Positions 26,428 to 33,231 of a stretch of 64,000 bases of DNA are shown piece after piece (positions within the stretch are counted from its first letter, which is position 1; each line of letters starts with the position of its first letter). The position numbers and the translations under genes were made by a program. The notes under the pieces are model-generated. The model did no database searches and was not told where the DNA came from. It saw nothing but the letters and a program-made list of their open reading frames with translations. This DNA is from Pseudomonas sp. Tri1. Lineage in GTDB: Bacteria; Pseudomonadota; Gammaproteobacteria; Pseudomonadales; Pseudomonadaceae. The stretch covers positions 248,001 to 312,000 of the forward strand of contig NZ_CP072913.1 in the NCBI RefSeq assembly GCF_017968885.1, read 5' to 3'.

Positions 26428-27669
26428 TCAGATCCAGGAATGCCGGGCCGGCAAGGTGCCGTTCAGGTGATAGGCGCCTACGGCGTGATACTTCCAGCGC
26501 ACCGGGTCGTGCAGGGTGTGCACCCGGGCGTTGCGCCAGTGGCGATCGAGGTTGAATTCGGCGAGGGTGGCGCGGCTGCCGGCCAACTCGAACAGCTTTT
26601 CACTGGCTAACAGGGCGATCTCGGTGGTGAGCACCTTGGCCTCGGCCACGGCAATCGAGGCGCGGGCAGCAGACAGCGCGGTGATCGGGGCGGCGCTGAC
26701 CTGGTCCAACACGTGTCCGGCTTTGCGTAACAGAGCTTCAGCGGCGTGCAGCTCGATTTTCAGCTTGCCGATGTCGGCGATCACGTACAGGTCATCGCTG
26801 GCCCGCTCGACCTTGGCGTCGATCCAGGGTCGGGCCCGTTCACGCACGAAGGCGATGGCGTCGTCGATGGCGCCACGGGCAATGCCCGCGTCAATGGCGG
26901 CCTGGATCAGTTGCGAAATCGCGCCTTGGACATTCGGCGTTTCGTTGATACGCCAGTTATCCAGCACCAGTTCGGCGTCGACCCGCACATTGTTCAGCAG
27001 CACAGTGCCGCTGGCCGTGGTGCGTTGGCCGAAACCCGACCAATCGTCGACGATCCGCAGGCCCGGAGTGCCACGGCGCACGAACGCCAACACTTGCCGG
27101 CCTTCGTCATTCAGCGCCTTGACCGCCACCCAGTGGGCGAACAGCGCGCCGGTGGAATAGAACTTCTGACCGCTGATGACAAAACCGTCACCGTCAGCGG
27201 TGATCCGTGCCTTGAGTTCAAGGGTATTGCGGGTACCACGCTCCGGCCCGGCATTACCGATGCGCCAGCCTTCGAGCACGCTCTGCAACAGGATTTTTTT
27301 CTGCCGTTCGGTGCCTGTGCCGAGGATCAGGTGGAGTACGCCGAACTGGTTCTGCGGAATTTGCCCAAGGGCCGGGTCGGCAGCGGAAATGATCGCGAAC
27401 ACGTCGGCAAGGGTGGCGAACGAAACTTGTGGGCCACCGTATTCCCGAGGGATGGCGATGCTGCCCAGCCCACTGCGGGTGAATTGCTCGATCTCCGACC
27501 ATGGCAGCTTGCGTTGTTGATCGCGCTGCGCGGCCTGCCGACGGGCGACCTGTGCCAGATCTTGGGCCGCTTTGATGGCCTCGGCATCGTTGCGCAGCAC
27601 CTGTGCGGGCAGCAGCAGTGGTGCGATGTCCAGGTCGCTCTGGACCTTTGCTTGCGCCAGATCAGACAT
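26428..27669 (-). CDS. SfnB/DszC-family sulfur-acquisition oxidoreductase (copy 1)
   Basis: Paralogue of the next gene, 413 residues from the ATG at 27669 (MSDLAQAKVQSDL). It has TRSGLGSIAIPREYGGPQVS, DDWSGFGQRTTASGTVLL and HWRNARVHTLHDPVRWKYHA. It is the first long gene of the operon leading to the DszA-like gene and metQNI. Its ATG overlaps the stop of a 22-codon leader ORF by one base. The substrate may differ from that of copy 2, or the two may form a mixed oligomer; the sequence does not say. Confidence 0.87.
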   Translation of the reverse strand: MSDLAQAKVQSDLDIAPLLLPAQVLRNDAEAIKAAQDLAQVARRQAAQRDQQRKLPWSEIEQFTRSGLGSIAIPREYGGPQVSFATLADVFAIISAADPALGQIPQNQFGVLHLILGTGTERQKKILLQSVLEGWRIGNAGPERGTRNTLELKARITADGDGFVISGQKFYSTGALFAHWVAVKALNDEGRQVLAFVRRGTPGLRIVDDWSGFGQRTTASGTVLLNNVRVDAELVLDNWRINETPNVQGAISQLIQAAIDAGIARGAIDDAIAFVRERARPWIDAKVERASDDLYVIADIGKLKIELHAAEALLRKAGHVLDQVSAAPITALSAARASIAVAEAKVLTTEIALLASEKLFELAGSRATLAEFNLDRHWRNARVHTLHDPVRWKYHAVGAYHLNGTLPARHSWI

Positions 27670-27737
27670 CACAGCCACTCCGTGGCTGCGAGCAGTGCCG
27701 TGGCGCTCTGCACTGGGGTGATTGCGTTGCGTTCCAT
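27669..27737 (-). CDS. Possible 22-residue leader peptide of the sfnB-like operon
   Basis: ATG at 27737 with GAGGTGG just upstream, 22 sense codons (starting MERNAITPVQSA, ending TEWL) and a TGA whose A is the first base of the sfnB ATG (TGATG). It has no Cys, and Met only at the start, so it is not an obvious amino-acid attenuator. Translational coupling to the next gene is the simplest reading. Too short to judge by composition. Confidence 0.5.
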   Translation of the reverse strand: MERNAITPVQSATALLAATEWL

Positions 27738-27831
27738 ACCCACCTCACATCTCAAGAAAACGCCGCGATGAAGGCGACGAGCGAAAATCAAGAATGTCCG
27801 GTGGTCCGGTCTATATACCCTAAGCGTGTGT

Positions 27832-27857
27832 AAATTATTTTTGAACTAACTTTTAGG
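27832..27857. promoter_or_regulatory. AT-rich motif upstream of the sfnB-like operon
   Basis: AAATTATTTTTGAACTAA and the bases following it lie within a markedly AT-rich stretch (about 27815-27890) upstream of the leader ORF. The core TTATTTTTGAA also occurs on the other strand before tauA, and a weaker version before the cystine operon. CysB or another sulfur regulator could bind here; no defined consensus was tested. Confidence 0.35.
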
Positions 27858-27910
27858 AATATGTATAGGCTGGATTTAAATTGGGGCTATACGCGCACTG
27901 GGGCGAAGCG

Positions 27911-27950
27911 GCTTTTGTAGCGAGCGAGCAAGCCCCCTCGCTACAAAAGC
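27911..27950. terminator. Palindrome, possible terminator after the Ig-like gene
   Basis: GCTTTTGTAGCGAG and its exact reverse complement, 14-bp arms with a 12-base loop. On the minus strand it follows the end of the 27972-28742 gene by 21 bp. The A4/T4 tracts are inside the stem, so termination strength is uncertain. It resembles the other palindromic repeats of the window. Confidence 0.6.
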
Positions 27951-27971
27951 GTTCCTCACAAAAGTCCCGTA

Positions 27972-28742
27972 TCAAGTTTTTTTGCGGCGCGGCTCAGCCG
28001 CCATGAGGGCTTCTTTGGGCGGTGTTTTCAGGTAGGGATTGATACAGCCGATCTTCAGTGTCCGCGGCGGCGCCCAGTGGGAGTTGTTGCCCACGCGGTC
28101 GAGGATGCAATAGGTCACTTCCAGGCGCAGGTCTTCCCCGGCTTCGAGAATGATCTGTGGCGGCACCCAGATGTTGATCGGCTGGCCTACCTCGCACGGT
28201 TTGATCCGGGGCAGGTCCATGCGTACATCGCCCCAGCGCAGGGTGACCGCATCGTCGGCGGCCATGTTCAGGTAGGGTTCGATAGTCAGCGGTACGCCGC
28301 GTTTGATCTGGCTCGGGTTCACGCCCTGACGCCGGATGGCTTCGGGAATACGCACCGGCGCCAGCCCTTGGTTTTCGTCGCCGCTCAGGGCTGACGGGTG
28401 GCCGCCCGGGGAGTCGAGCTTGACGTACACCCGTCGCGCCGCGGACAGTGCCGGTCCACGCCCGACCTGCATCACGCGGTAGTGGATGCACGAGGTCCCG
28501 CTGACGATGAAACTCTCCGGTACCCGCAGCGTAACGCTGCCTTGCAAGTCCGCCTGCGAGAGCAGGCGGGAACCCACGTAGCAGTTGTCCCAGAACAGTT
28601 CGATCAGATCTCCCGCGTCCATGCCGGGGTAGGGGGCAATGGCAATCTCCAGGTGAGCGGCGCTGGTACGGTTGATGCCGTTGTGGCGGGTATTGGCCAG
28701 GTTGGGGGCGGCCAGTTCAGGAATATTCGACGTACATGTCAT
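27972..28742 (-). CDS. Hypothetical protein with two Ig-like repeats
   Basis: Protein of 256 residues, no signal peptide, from the ATG at 28742 with GGAG in good position. It holds two related beta-rich units: one around LEIAIAPYPGMDAGDLIELF (about 32-115) and one around VPLTIEPYLNMAADDAVTLR (about 150-235). Each runs from an I-x-PY-x-x-M-x-x-x-D motif to a closing V.R/ILD...G segment. The tail is basic (EPRRKKT). Such repeats occur in large Pseudomonas surface or toxin-like proteins; this short form has no recognisable function. It is a single gene. Confidence 0.7.
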   Translation of the reverse strand: MTCTSNIPELAAPNLANTRHNGINRTSAAHLEIAIAPYPGMDAGDLIELFWDNCYVGSRLLSQADLQGSVTLRVPESFIVSGTSCIHYRVMQVGRGPALSAARRVYVKLDSPGGHPSALSGDENQGLAPVRIPEAIRRQGVNPSQIKRGVPLTIEPYLNMAADDAVTLRWGDVRMDLPRIKPCEVGQPINIWVPPQIILEAGEDLRLEVTYCILDRVGNNSHWAPPRTLKIGCINPYLKTPPKEALMAAEPRRKKT

Positions 28743-29259
28743 GGTGCTCTCCTTGATGCTTGAAAACGAAGTCCGTTTCGGGAAGATCAAAGGCGCTTTG
28801 ATAATCGCGACATATTTTTATGTGCGCAGTCGTGATGGCTGACTGTAGTTAATCACTGCGCAGAATCAAATAATGCGCGTCGCCTGTTGGCCACTAGATA
28901 AGGGGTCCGTAGTTTCAGTGTCAATAGAGGCCCTTGCTTAATAATTGATTGTATAAGGCTTCAGAAATGTCCTACGCACCGGTGCCAATAATGCCTGGCG
29001 TCGAAGGCCCTTTTCCTAGGCTTGCCTTTTTTGCGTAAAGCGCTTGAAGGCGCCCTGGGGACTAAATTGGATCGCTGCCCAGATCGAAGGAAGTGTTACG
29101 GTGGGTATGCGCATGTTGCACATCTTAAATGTCGGCACGCTTGTTGAACGCCGTGCGCGTTGCAAGTTGTCTCGCTATTGATAAGTTGCAGGCCGTTCGA
29201 TGTTGGCTCTGTTGCAGTTGTTTCACTTCCGTCCCTGGAAGTGAGGCAGCTGTAATAAC
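28743..29259. other. 517-bp intergenic region
   Basis: No gene of normal length. The part next to 28742 should hold the promoter of the Ig-like gene. A small plus-strand ORF (29101-29181) is listed separately. CACTTCC-GTCCCT-GGAAGTG at 29225-29244 is a hairpin past the cystine operon end but has no T run. The rest shows nothing recognisable. Confidence 0.6.
29101..29181 (+). CDS. Possible 26-residue small protein
   Basis: GTG at 29101 preceded by GAAGGAAG seven bases upstream, then 26 sense codons (beginning MGMRMLHILNVG, ending CKLSRY) and TGA. It is basic and contains one Cys. It is convergent with the cystine ABC operon. A good ribosome-binding site is the only support; it may be chance. 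Confidence 0.25.
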   Translation: MGMRMLHILNVGTLVERRARCKLSRY

Positions 29260-30021
29260 TTACTGGGCGCCGTGTCCGGCCGAGAGGAACTTGCTGAGAA
29301 ACTGTCGAGTGCGTTCTTCCTTGGGGGCTGCAAACAACGCCTTGGCTTCGCCTTGTTCGACGATCACACCCTTGTCGAAAAACACCACGCGGTTGGCCAC
29401 GTCCCGGGCGAAGCCCATTTCGTGGGTCACGATGACCATGGTGCGCTTTTCTTCGGCCAAGCCGCGAATGGTTGCCAGGACTTCGCCCACCAGTTCCGGG
29501 TCCAAGGCCGAGGTCGGCTCGTCGAACAGGATCACCGCGGGCTCCATCGCCAAGGCTCGGGCGATCGCCACACGTTGTTGCTGGCCGCCGGAGAGGCGCC
29601 GAGGGTAGGCGTCTTCCTTGCCAGACAGGCCTACCTTGGCCAACAGTTTGCGGCCCAGTGCTTCGGCTTCTGCGCGCGGGGTCTTTTTCACCACCAGCGG
29701 ACCCTCGATCACGTTCTCCAGCGCAGTGCGATGGGGAAACAGATTGAAGTTCTGGAACACAAAACCCACCTGCTGGCGCAAGCGACGCACCAGATTCTGC
29801 TGCTGGTTCAACGGACGGCTGCCATCGATTTCGATGTCGCCGACCTTGATCCGGCCGCTGCTGGGTTCTTCGAGGAAGTTCAGGCAGCGCAGGAAAGTGG
29901 TCTTGCCCGAGCCACTGGGGCCGATGATCGCCACCACTTCGCCTTCTTCGATCTTCAGGTCGATGCCGTTGAGCACCACCTGACCCTTGAACTGCTTTGT
30001 CAGTTTTTCCACGACAATCAT
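29260..30021 (-). CDS. tcyN: L-cystine-type ABC transporter ATP-binding protein
   Basis: Polar amino-acid ABC ATPase of 253 residues: Walker [13 protein letters not shown] near residue 34, signature LSGGQQQRVAIARAL, Walker B VILFDEPTSALDPEL, His switch VIVTHEMGFARDV. It is the third gene of a binding protein-permease-ATPase operon, 3 bp after the permease stop. Assignment to cystine rests on the adjacent D-cysteine desulfhydrase and the binding-protein sequence. Confidence 0.88.
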   Translation of the reverse strand: MIVVEKLTKQFKGQVVLNGIDLKIEEGEVVAIIGPSGSGKTTFLRCLNFLEEPSSGRIKVGDIEIDGSRPLNQQQNLVRRLRQQVGFVFQNFNLFPHRTALENVIEGPLVVKKTPRAEAEALGRKLLAKVGLSGKEDAYPRRLSGGQQQRVAIARALAMEPAVILFDEPTSALDPELVGEVLATIRGLAEEKRTMVIVTHEMGFARDVANRVVFFDKGVIVEQGEAKALFAAPKEERTRQFLSKFLSAGHGAQ

Positions 30022-30024
30022 GGG

Positions 30025-30690
30025 TCAGGACTCCTGGTCATGCCGATTGACCCGGGCTTCCAGGACGTTCTGCAGGTGCGAGAGCACGCTCGCCAGAATC
30101 CAATAGATCAGCGCGGCGGCAAGGTACATGGTGAAGATTTCGAAGGTCCGCGCAGTGATCAACTGTGCCTGGCGGAACAGCTCGGGTACCTGGATGGTCG
30201 CCGCCAACGCGGTGTCCTTGACCAGGGAAATGAAGCTGTTGCCCAGTGGCGGCAGGGCCGTGCGTGCGGCTTGCGGCAGGATGGCCCGGCGCAGGGTCTG
30301 GGCGCGGGTCATGCCGATACTCGCCGCCGCTTCCCACTGGCCGCGCTCGATGGAGCTGATGGCGGCCCGCAGGATTTCACAGGCATAGGCGGCCATGTTC
30401 AGCGAGAAGCCGATCAGGGCAGCCGGCAGCGGGTCCAGCTCGACACCCAGTTGCGGTAAGCCGTAATAGATCACGAACAACTGCACCAGCAGCGGCGTGC
30501 CGCGAAAGAACGACACGTAGATGCGGGCGATCCAGCTCACCAGTTTGAAGCGCGACAAGCGCATCAACGCCAGGCCGAACCCCAGCAGCAGGCCGAAAAA
30601 CATCCCGCCCAGGCTGAGGATGACCGTGTAATACGCGCCCTTGAGCAGGAAGGGCGCGGAGTCCAGCGCGAGTTGAAAAGCCTCTTCCAT
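30025..30690 (-). CDS. tcyL: L-cystine-type ABC transporter permease
   Basis: Inner-membrane permease of 221 residues in the HisMQ/YecS family. It has about five hydrophobic segments, YVSFFRGTPLLVQLFVIYYG and the coupling motif EAAASIGMTRAQTLRRAILP. Its ATG overlaps the stop of the binding-protein gene by one base (TAATG). A single permease gene implies a homodimer. Confidence 0.88.
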   Translation of the reverse strand: MEEAFQLALDSAPFLLKGAYYTVILSLGGMFFGLLLGFGLALMRLSRFKLVSWIARIYVSFFRGTPLLVQLFVIYYGLPQLGVELDPLPAALIGFSLNMAAYACEILRAAISSIERGQWEAAASIGMTRAQTLRRAILPQAARTALPPLGNSFISLVKDTALAATIQVPELFRQAQLITARTFEIFTMYLAAALIYWILASVLSHLQNVLEARVNRHDQES

Positions 30691-31484
30691 TATTGAGTGA
30701 CGTCAGCGCTGAAGTATTTTTCCGAGAGCTTTTTCAGCGTGCCGTCGGCGCGAAGTTTGTCGATGGCCTTGTTCACCGCGTCCAGCAGTTCAGGCTCGCC
30801 TTTGCGCAGGGCAATACCGGACTCCTGACGGGAGAACGCTTCGCCGGCGGCGGCAGTGTCCTTGGCTTTCTTGGCATATTCGAGCGCGGCGAGGCGGTCG
30901 ATCAGGATGGCGTCGATACGGCCAACGCGCAGGTCCTGGAATTTGGTCGGGTCATCTTCGTAGGTACGTACGTCAGCGCCGGGAACATTGGTTTTCACCC
31001 ATTGTTCGTAGTTGGTGCCCAGGCCTACGCCGACTTTCTTGCCTGCCAGGTCCGCGGCGGTCTTGATGGTGTCTTTATTCTTGGTCAGGGTCAGCGCCTG
31101 AATCCCGGAAACGGTATACGGCGTGGAGAAGTCATATTTTTTCTTGCGCTCTTCGGAGATGGTCACTTGGTTGACCACGGCGTCCAGGCGCTTGGATTCC
31201 AGCGCCGCGAGGATGCCGTCCCATTTGGTCGGTTGCAGCTTGACCTTCACCCCCAGTTCCTTGGCCAGGGCTTCGGAAAACTCCACTTCGAAACCGGCCA
31301 ACTTGCCGTCGGCGTCGACGAAACTGAACGGTGGGTAAGTGCCTTCCAGGCCAACGTTGATCACGCCGGCGTCTTTGATTTTTTGCAGTTGCTCACCGGC
31401 AACCGCTTGCCCCAACAGGCCGGCGCTCAGTGCCAGGCCCAGCGAACCCACCAACAGGTTGCGACGTAATGCAGAGAAATTCAT
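30690..31484 (-). CDS. tcyJ: L-cystine-type ABC transporter substrate-binding protein
   Basis: Periplasmic binding protein of 264 residues with a signal peptide (about 1-29, ending QAVAG). The full two-lobe type-2 fold is present: GVINVGLEGTYPPFSFVDAD at the start of lobe I, AALESKRLDAVVNQVTISEE, lobe II with LAGKKVGVGLGTNYEQWV, and the C-terminal KLSEKYFSADVTQ. It resembles FliY/TcyJ of E. coli, whose system takes up cystine and diaminopimelate. First gene of the operon; promoter in the AT-rich region upstream. Confidence 0.88.
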   Translation of the reverse strand: MNFSALRRNLLVGSLGLALSAGLLGQAVAGEQLQKIKDAGVINVGLEGTYPPFSFVDADGKLAGFEVEFSEALAKELGVKVKLQPTKWDGILAALESKRLDAVVNQVTISEERKKKYDFSTPYTVSGIQALTLTKNKDTIKTAADLAGKKVGVGLGTNYEQWVKTNVPGADVRTYEDDPTKFQDLRVGRIDAILIDRLAALEYAKKAKDTAAAGEAFSRQESGIALRKGEPELLDAVNKAIDKLRADGTLKKLSEKYFSADVTQ

Positions 31485-31629
31485 GACAAGCCCCTGTGTT
31501 TTCTTATGAAGACGTTATTTTGGATGAGAAAAGGCGTAGCCGCGATCCGAAAAGATTGCCACATCCTGCCTTAAAGCAACCCGGGCGTCTCGCGGCAAAT
31601 GCGCCTGTGGCCAGACTATAGGGTGGCGT

Positions 31630-31648
31630 TTATAGATTGGAAAATAAT
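31630..31648. promoter_or_regulatory. AT-rich motif upstream of the cystine operon
   Basis: TTATAGATTGGAAAATAAT on the plus strand. Its reverse complement (ATTATTTTCCAATCTATAA) aligns with the element upstream of tauA. The surrounding 31600-31680 stretch is AT-rich and is the likely promoter region in the 301-bp gap between tcyJ and dcyD. Binding by CysB is a guess. Confidence 0.35.
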
Positions 31649-31685
31649 ATTAAATCAATGGTATATGCCTGTTTGGAATGAATAC

Positions 31686-31776
31686 CTGTGGGAGCGGGCT
31701 TGCTCGCGATGGCGGTGGATCAGCCGAAATTTATTCAGCTGACACTCCGTCATCGCGAGCAAGCTCGCTCCCACAG
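31686..31776. repeat. REP pair
   Basis: Inverted REP units just after the end of the D-cysteine desulfhydrase gene, spacer about 35 bp. Together with the AT-rich promoter stretch they fill the gap 31485-31785. Confidence 0.88.
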
Positions 31777-31785
31777 ACGTCTCCA

Positions 31786-32784
31786 CTAAGGCTGGAACGC
31801 CGCGTTATAGGCAAACAACGCCGGCGCGCCACCGGTATGCAGGAAGATGATCGGGCCTTCGTCGAAGCGGTCGCGGCCAATCCCATCGAGCAGGCCGGCC
31901 ATGGCCTTGCCGGTATAGACCGGGTCCAGCAGCAGGCCTTCCTGGCTAGCCAGCAACTTGACCGCTGCCAGCGTACCGGCGTTCGGTTCGCCGTAGCGCG
32001 GGGCGAAGTATTCGTCCCACAGGTTCACCTTGAAGGCTGCTGGAATGGCAACATCCAGCAATTGGGCAGTGCGTTCGGCCAAACCCTGGACCTTCGGAAA
32101 CTGGTCTTCCTCGCTGCGCGAAACGGTGACGCCGATGACGGGAAGCTCCGGCAGTGTTTCACTGAGGGCCAGCGCCAGCCCGCTGTGGGTTCCGGCACTG
32201 CCCGAGGCCAATACCACTGCGGCGAAGTCAAGCCGGGTGTCTTTGATTTGCTCGGCCAGTTCCAGGCCCGCGCGCACATAGCCCAGCGCGCCCAGAGCGT
32301 TGGAGCCGCCGATTGGCACCAGATACGGCTTTTTCCCATTGCTGCGCAGGCGACCGGCGAGGGCCTGGAGCTGCTCATCGGCGTTGTCCAGGTTTTCGAC
32401 CAATTCGACCTTGGCGTCGAACAGCTCCAGCAACAGTCGGTTGCCGTTGCCCAGGTAATTGCTGTCCTCGGTGCCTATGGGGTTTTCCAGCAACGCCACG
32501 CAACCCAGGCCCAGCTTCGCCGCCAGGGCAGCGGTCTGGCGAACATGGTTGGACTGGATCGCGCCGGCAGTGATGAGGGTATCGGCGCCTTGAGCCAGGG
32601 CGTCGGCTGCCAGGTATTCGAGTTTGCGCAGCTTGTTGCCGCCCAGCGCCAAGGGCGTCAGGTCATCGCGCTTGATATAGATGTCGCGCCCGAGCCAGGT
32701 GGAGAGGCGGTCGAGTTTTTCCAGCGGTGTCGGGTGGCCGAGCAGGTCGAGACGATTAAAGCGGGCCAACTGTTGTTTGATCAT
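31786..32784 (-). CDS. dcyD: D-cysteine desulfhydrase
   Basis: PLP enzyme of the ACC-deaminase family that splits D-cysteine to pyruvate, ammonia and sulfide. The 332 residues start at the ATG at 32784 ([20 protein letters not shown]). The PLP lysine lies in [14 protein letters not shown], followed by [15 protein letters not shown] and [14 protein letters not shown]. The frame is open upstream, to 32886, without family character. It lies upstream of the cystine ABC operon with REPs between. The pairing of dcyD with a tcyJ/fliY-type transporter is also known from enterobacteria. ACC deaminase is the nearest alternative. Confidence 0.9.
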   Translation of the reverse strand: MIKQQLARFNRLDLLGHPTPLEKLDRLSTWLGRDIYIKRDDLTPLALGGNKLRKLEYLAADALAQGADTLITAGAIQSNHVRQTAALAAKLGLGCVALLENPIGTEDSNYLGNGNRLLLELFDAKVELVENLDNADEQLQALAGRLRSNGKKPYLVPIGGSNALGALGYVRAGLELAEQIKDTRLDFAAVVLASGSAGTHSGLALALSETLPELPVIGVTVSRSEEDQFPKVQGLAERTAQLLDVAIPAAFKVNLWDEYFAPRYGEPNAGTLAAVKLLASQEGLLLDPVYTGKAMAGLLDGIGRDRFDEGPIIFLHTGGAPALFAYNAAFQP

Positions 32785-32893
32785 GGGGCCGTACTGGTTG
32801 TAGGAGATGTCTGGACTATAGGCACGGCGATATTCATGGGCAACTGGCAATCGTTTGTCGGAGGGGGACGCATGATTTGTGAGCACCGAAAAA

Positions 32894-32988
32894 CCTGTGG
32901 GAGCGAGCTTGCTCGCGATAGCGGTGGTTCAGTTGGCCTATCTATTTACTGACACACTGCAATCGCGAGCAGGCTCGCTCCCACAGGG
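32894..32988. repeat. REP pair
   Basis: Inverted REP units with a spacer of about 40 bp in the 443-bp region between divergent dcyD and betT. REP doublets in a divergent promoter region are less usual than at gene ends. Confidence 0.87.
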
Positions 32989-33106
32989 GCGTGTGGTGTC
33001 TGTTGAACACTGAACGAATGCACATCAAGCAGCGTCTACCCTCCCACGGGCTCGCGTAGGAAACGTACCGTCGAACCCTGCGATTAGTCCTTAGCTGCCT
33101 ATCTAT

Positions 33107-33136
33107 GTTTAACTTGAACGTTCATTCAAGTTAAAC
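33107..33136. promoter_or_regulatory. 30-bp palindrome before betT, possible BetI site
   Basis: Arms GTTTAACTTGA and TCAAGTTAAAC are exact complements (11 bp) around ACGTTCAT, with an inner TGAACGTTCA palindrome. A long dyad of this kind is typical of TetR-family operators. BetI is the choline-sensing TetR regulator of bet genes in proteobacteria. No betI gene is in the window. The site is 91 bp before the betT ATG. Confidence 0.6.
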
Positions 33137-33174
33137 CGTCGGTTTGCTGCCCGCTCACAACAGGAGGCTTGCCT

Positions 33175-33231
33175 TTGCCGAGTCCGTTTTCGATCGTCAC
33201 TCTTTCCTTTTCCGCGGAGCCTCACTCATGA
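33175..33231 (+). CDS. Possible 18-residue leader peptide of betT
   Basis: TTG at 33175 with a perfect AGGAGG seven bases upstream, 18 sense codons, and a TGA that overlaps the betT ATG (ATGA). The ribosome-binding site is stronger than that of betT itself (GGAG at 33215-33218). Coupled translation of betT is plausible; the TTG start lowers confidence. Confidence 0.4.
   Translation: MPSPFSIVTLSFSAEPHS

Noticed and set aside
22990..27971. SAM or cysteine riboswitch upstream of metQNI or the sfnB-like operon
   Set aside because: The gap before metQ is 50 bp and the gap before the sfnB leader shows no conserved riboswitch stems. These riboswitch classes are also unusual in pseudomonads.
29131..29150. 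Possible sigma-54 promoter (GGCACG-N4-TTGA)
   Set aside because: The -12 element should contain GC (TTGC) and here reads TTGA. It faces away from the sulfur genes.
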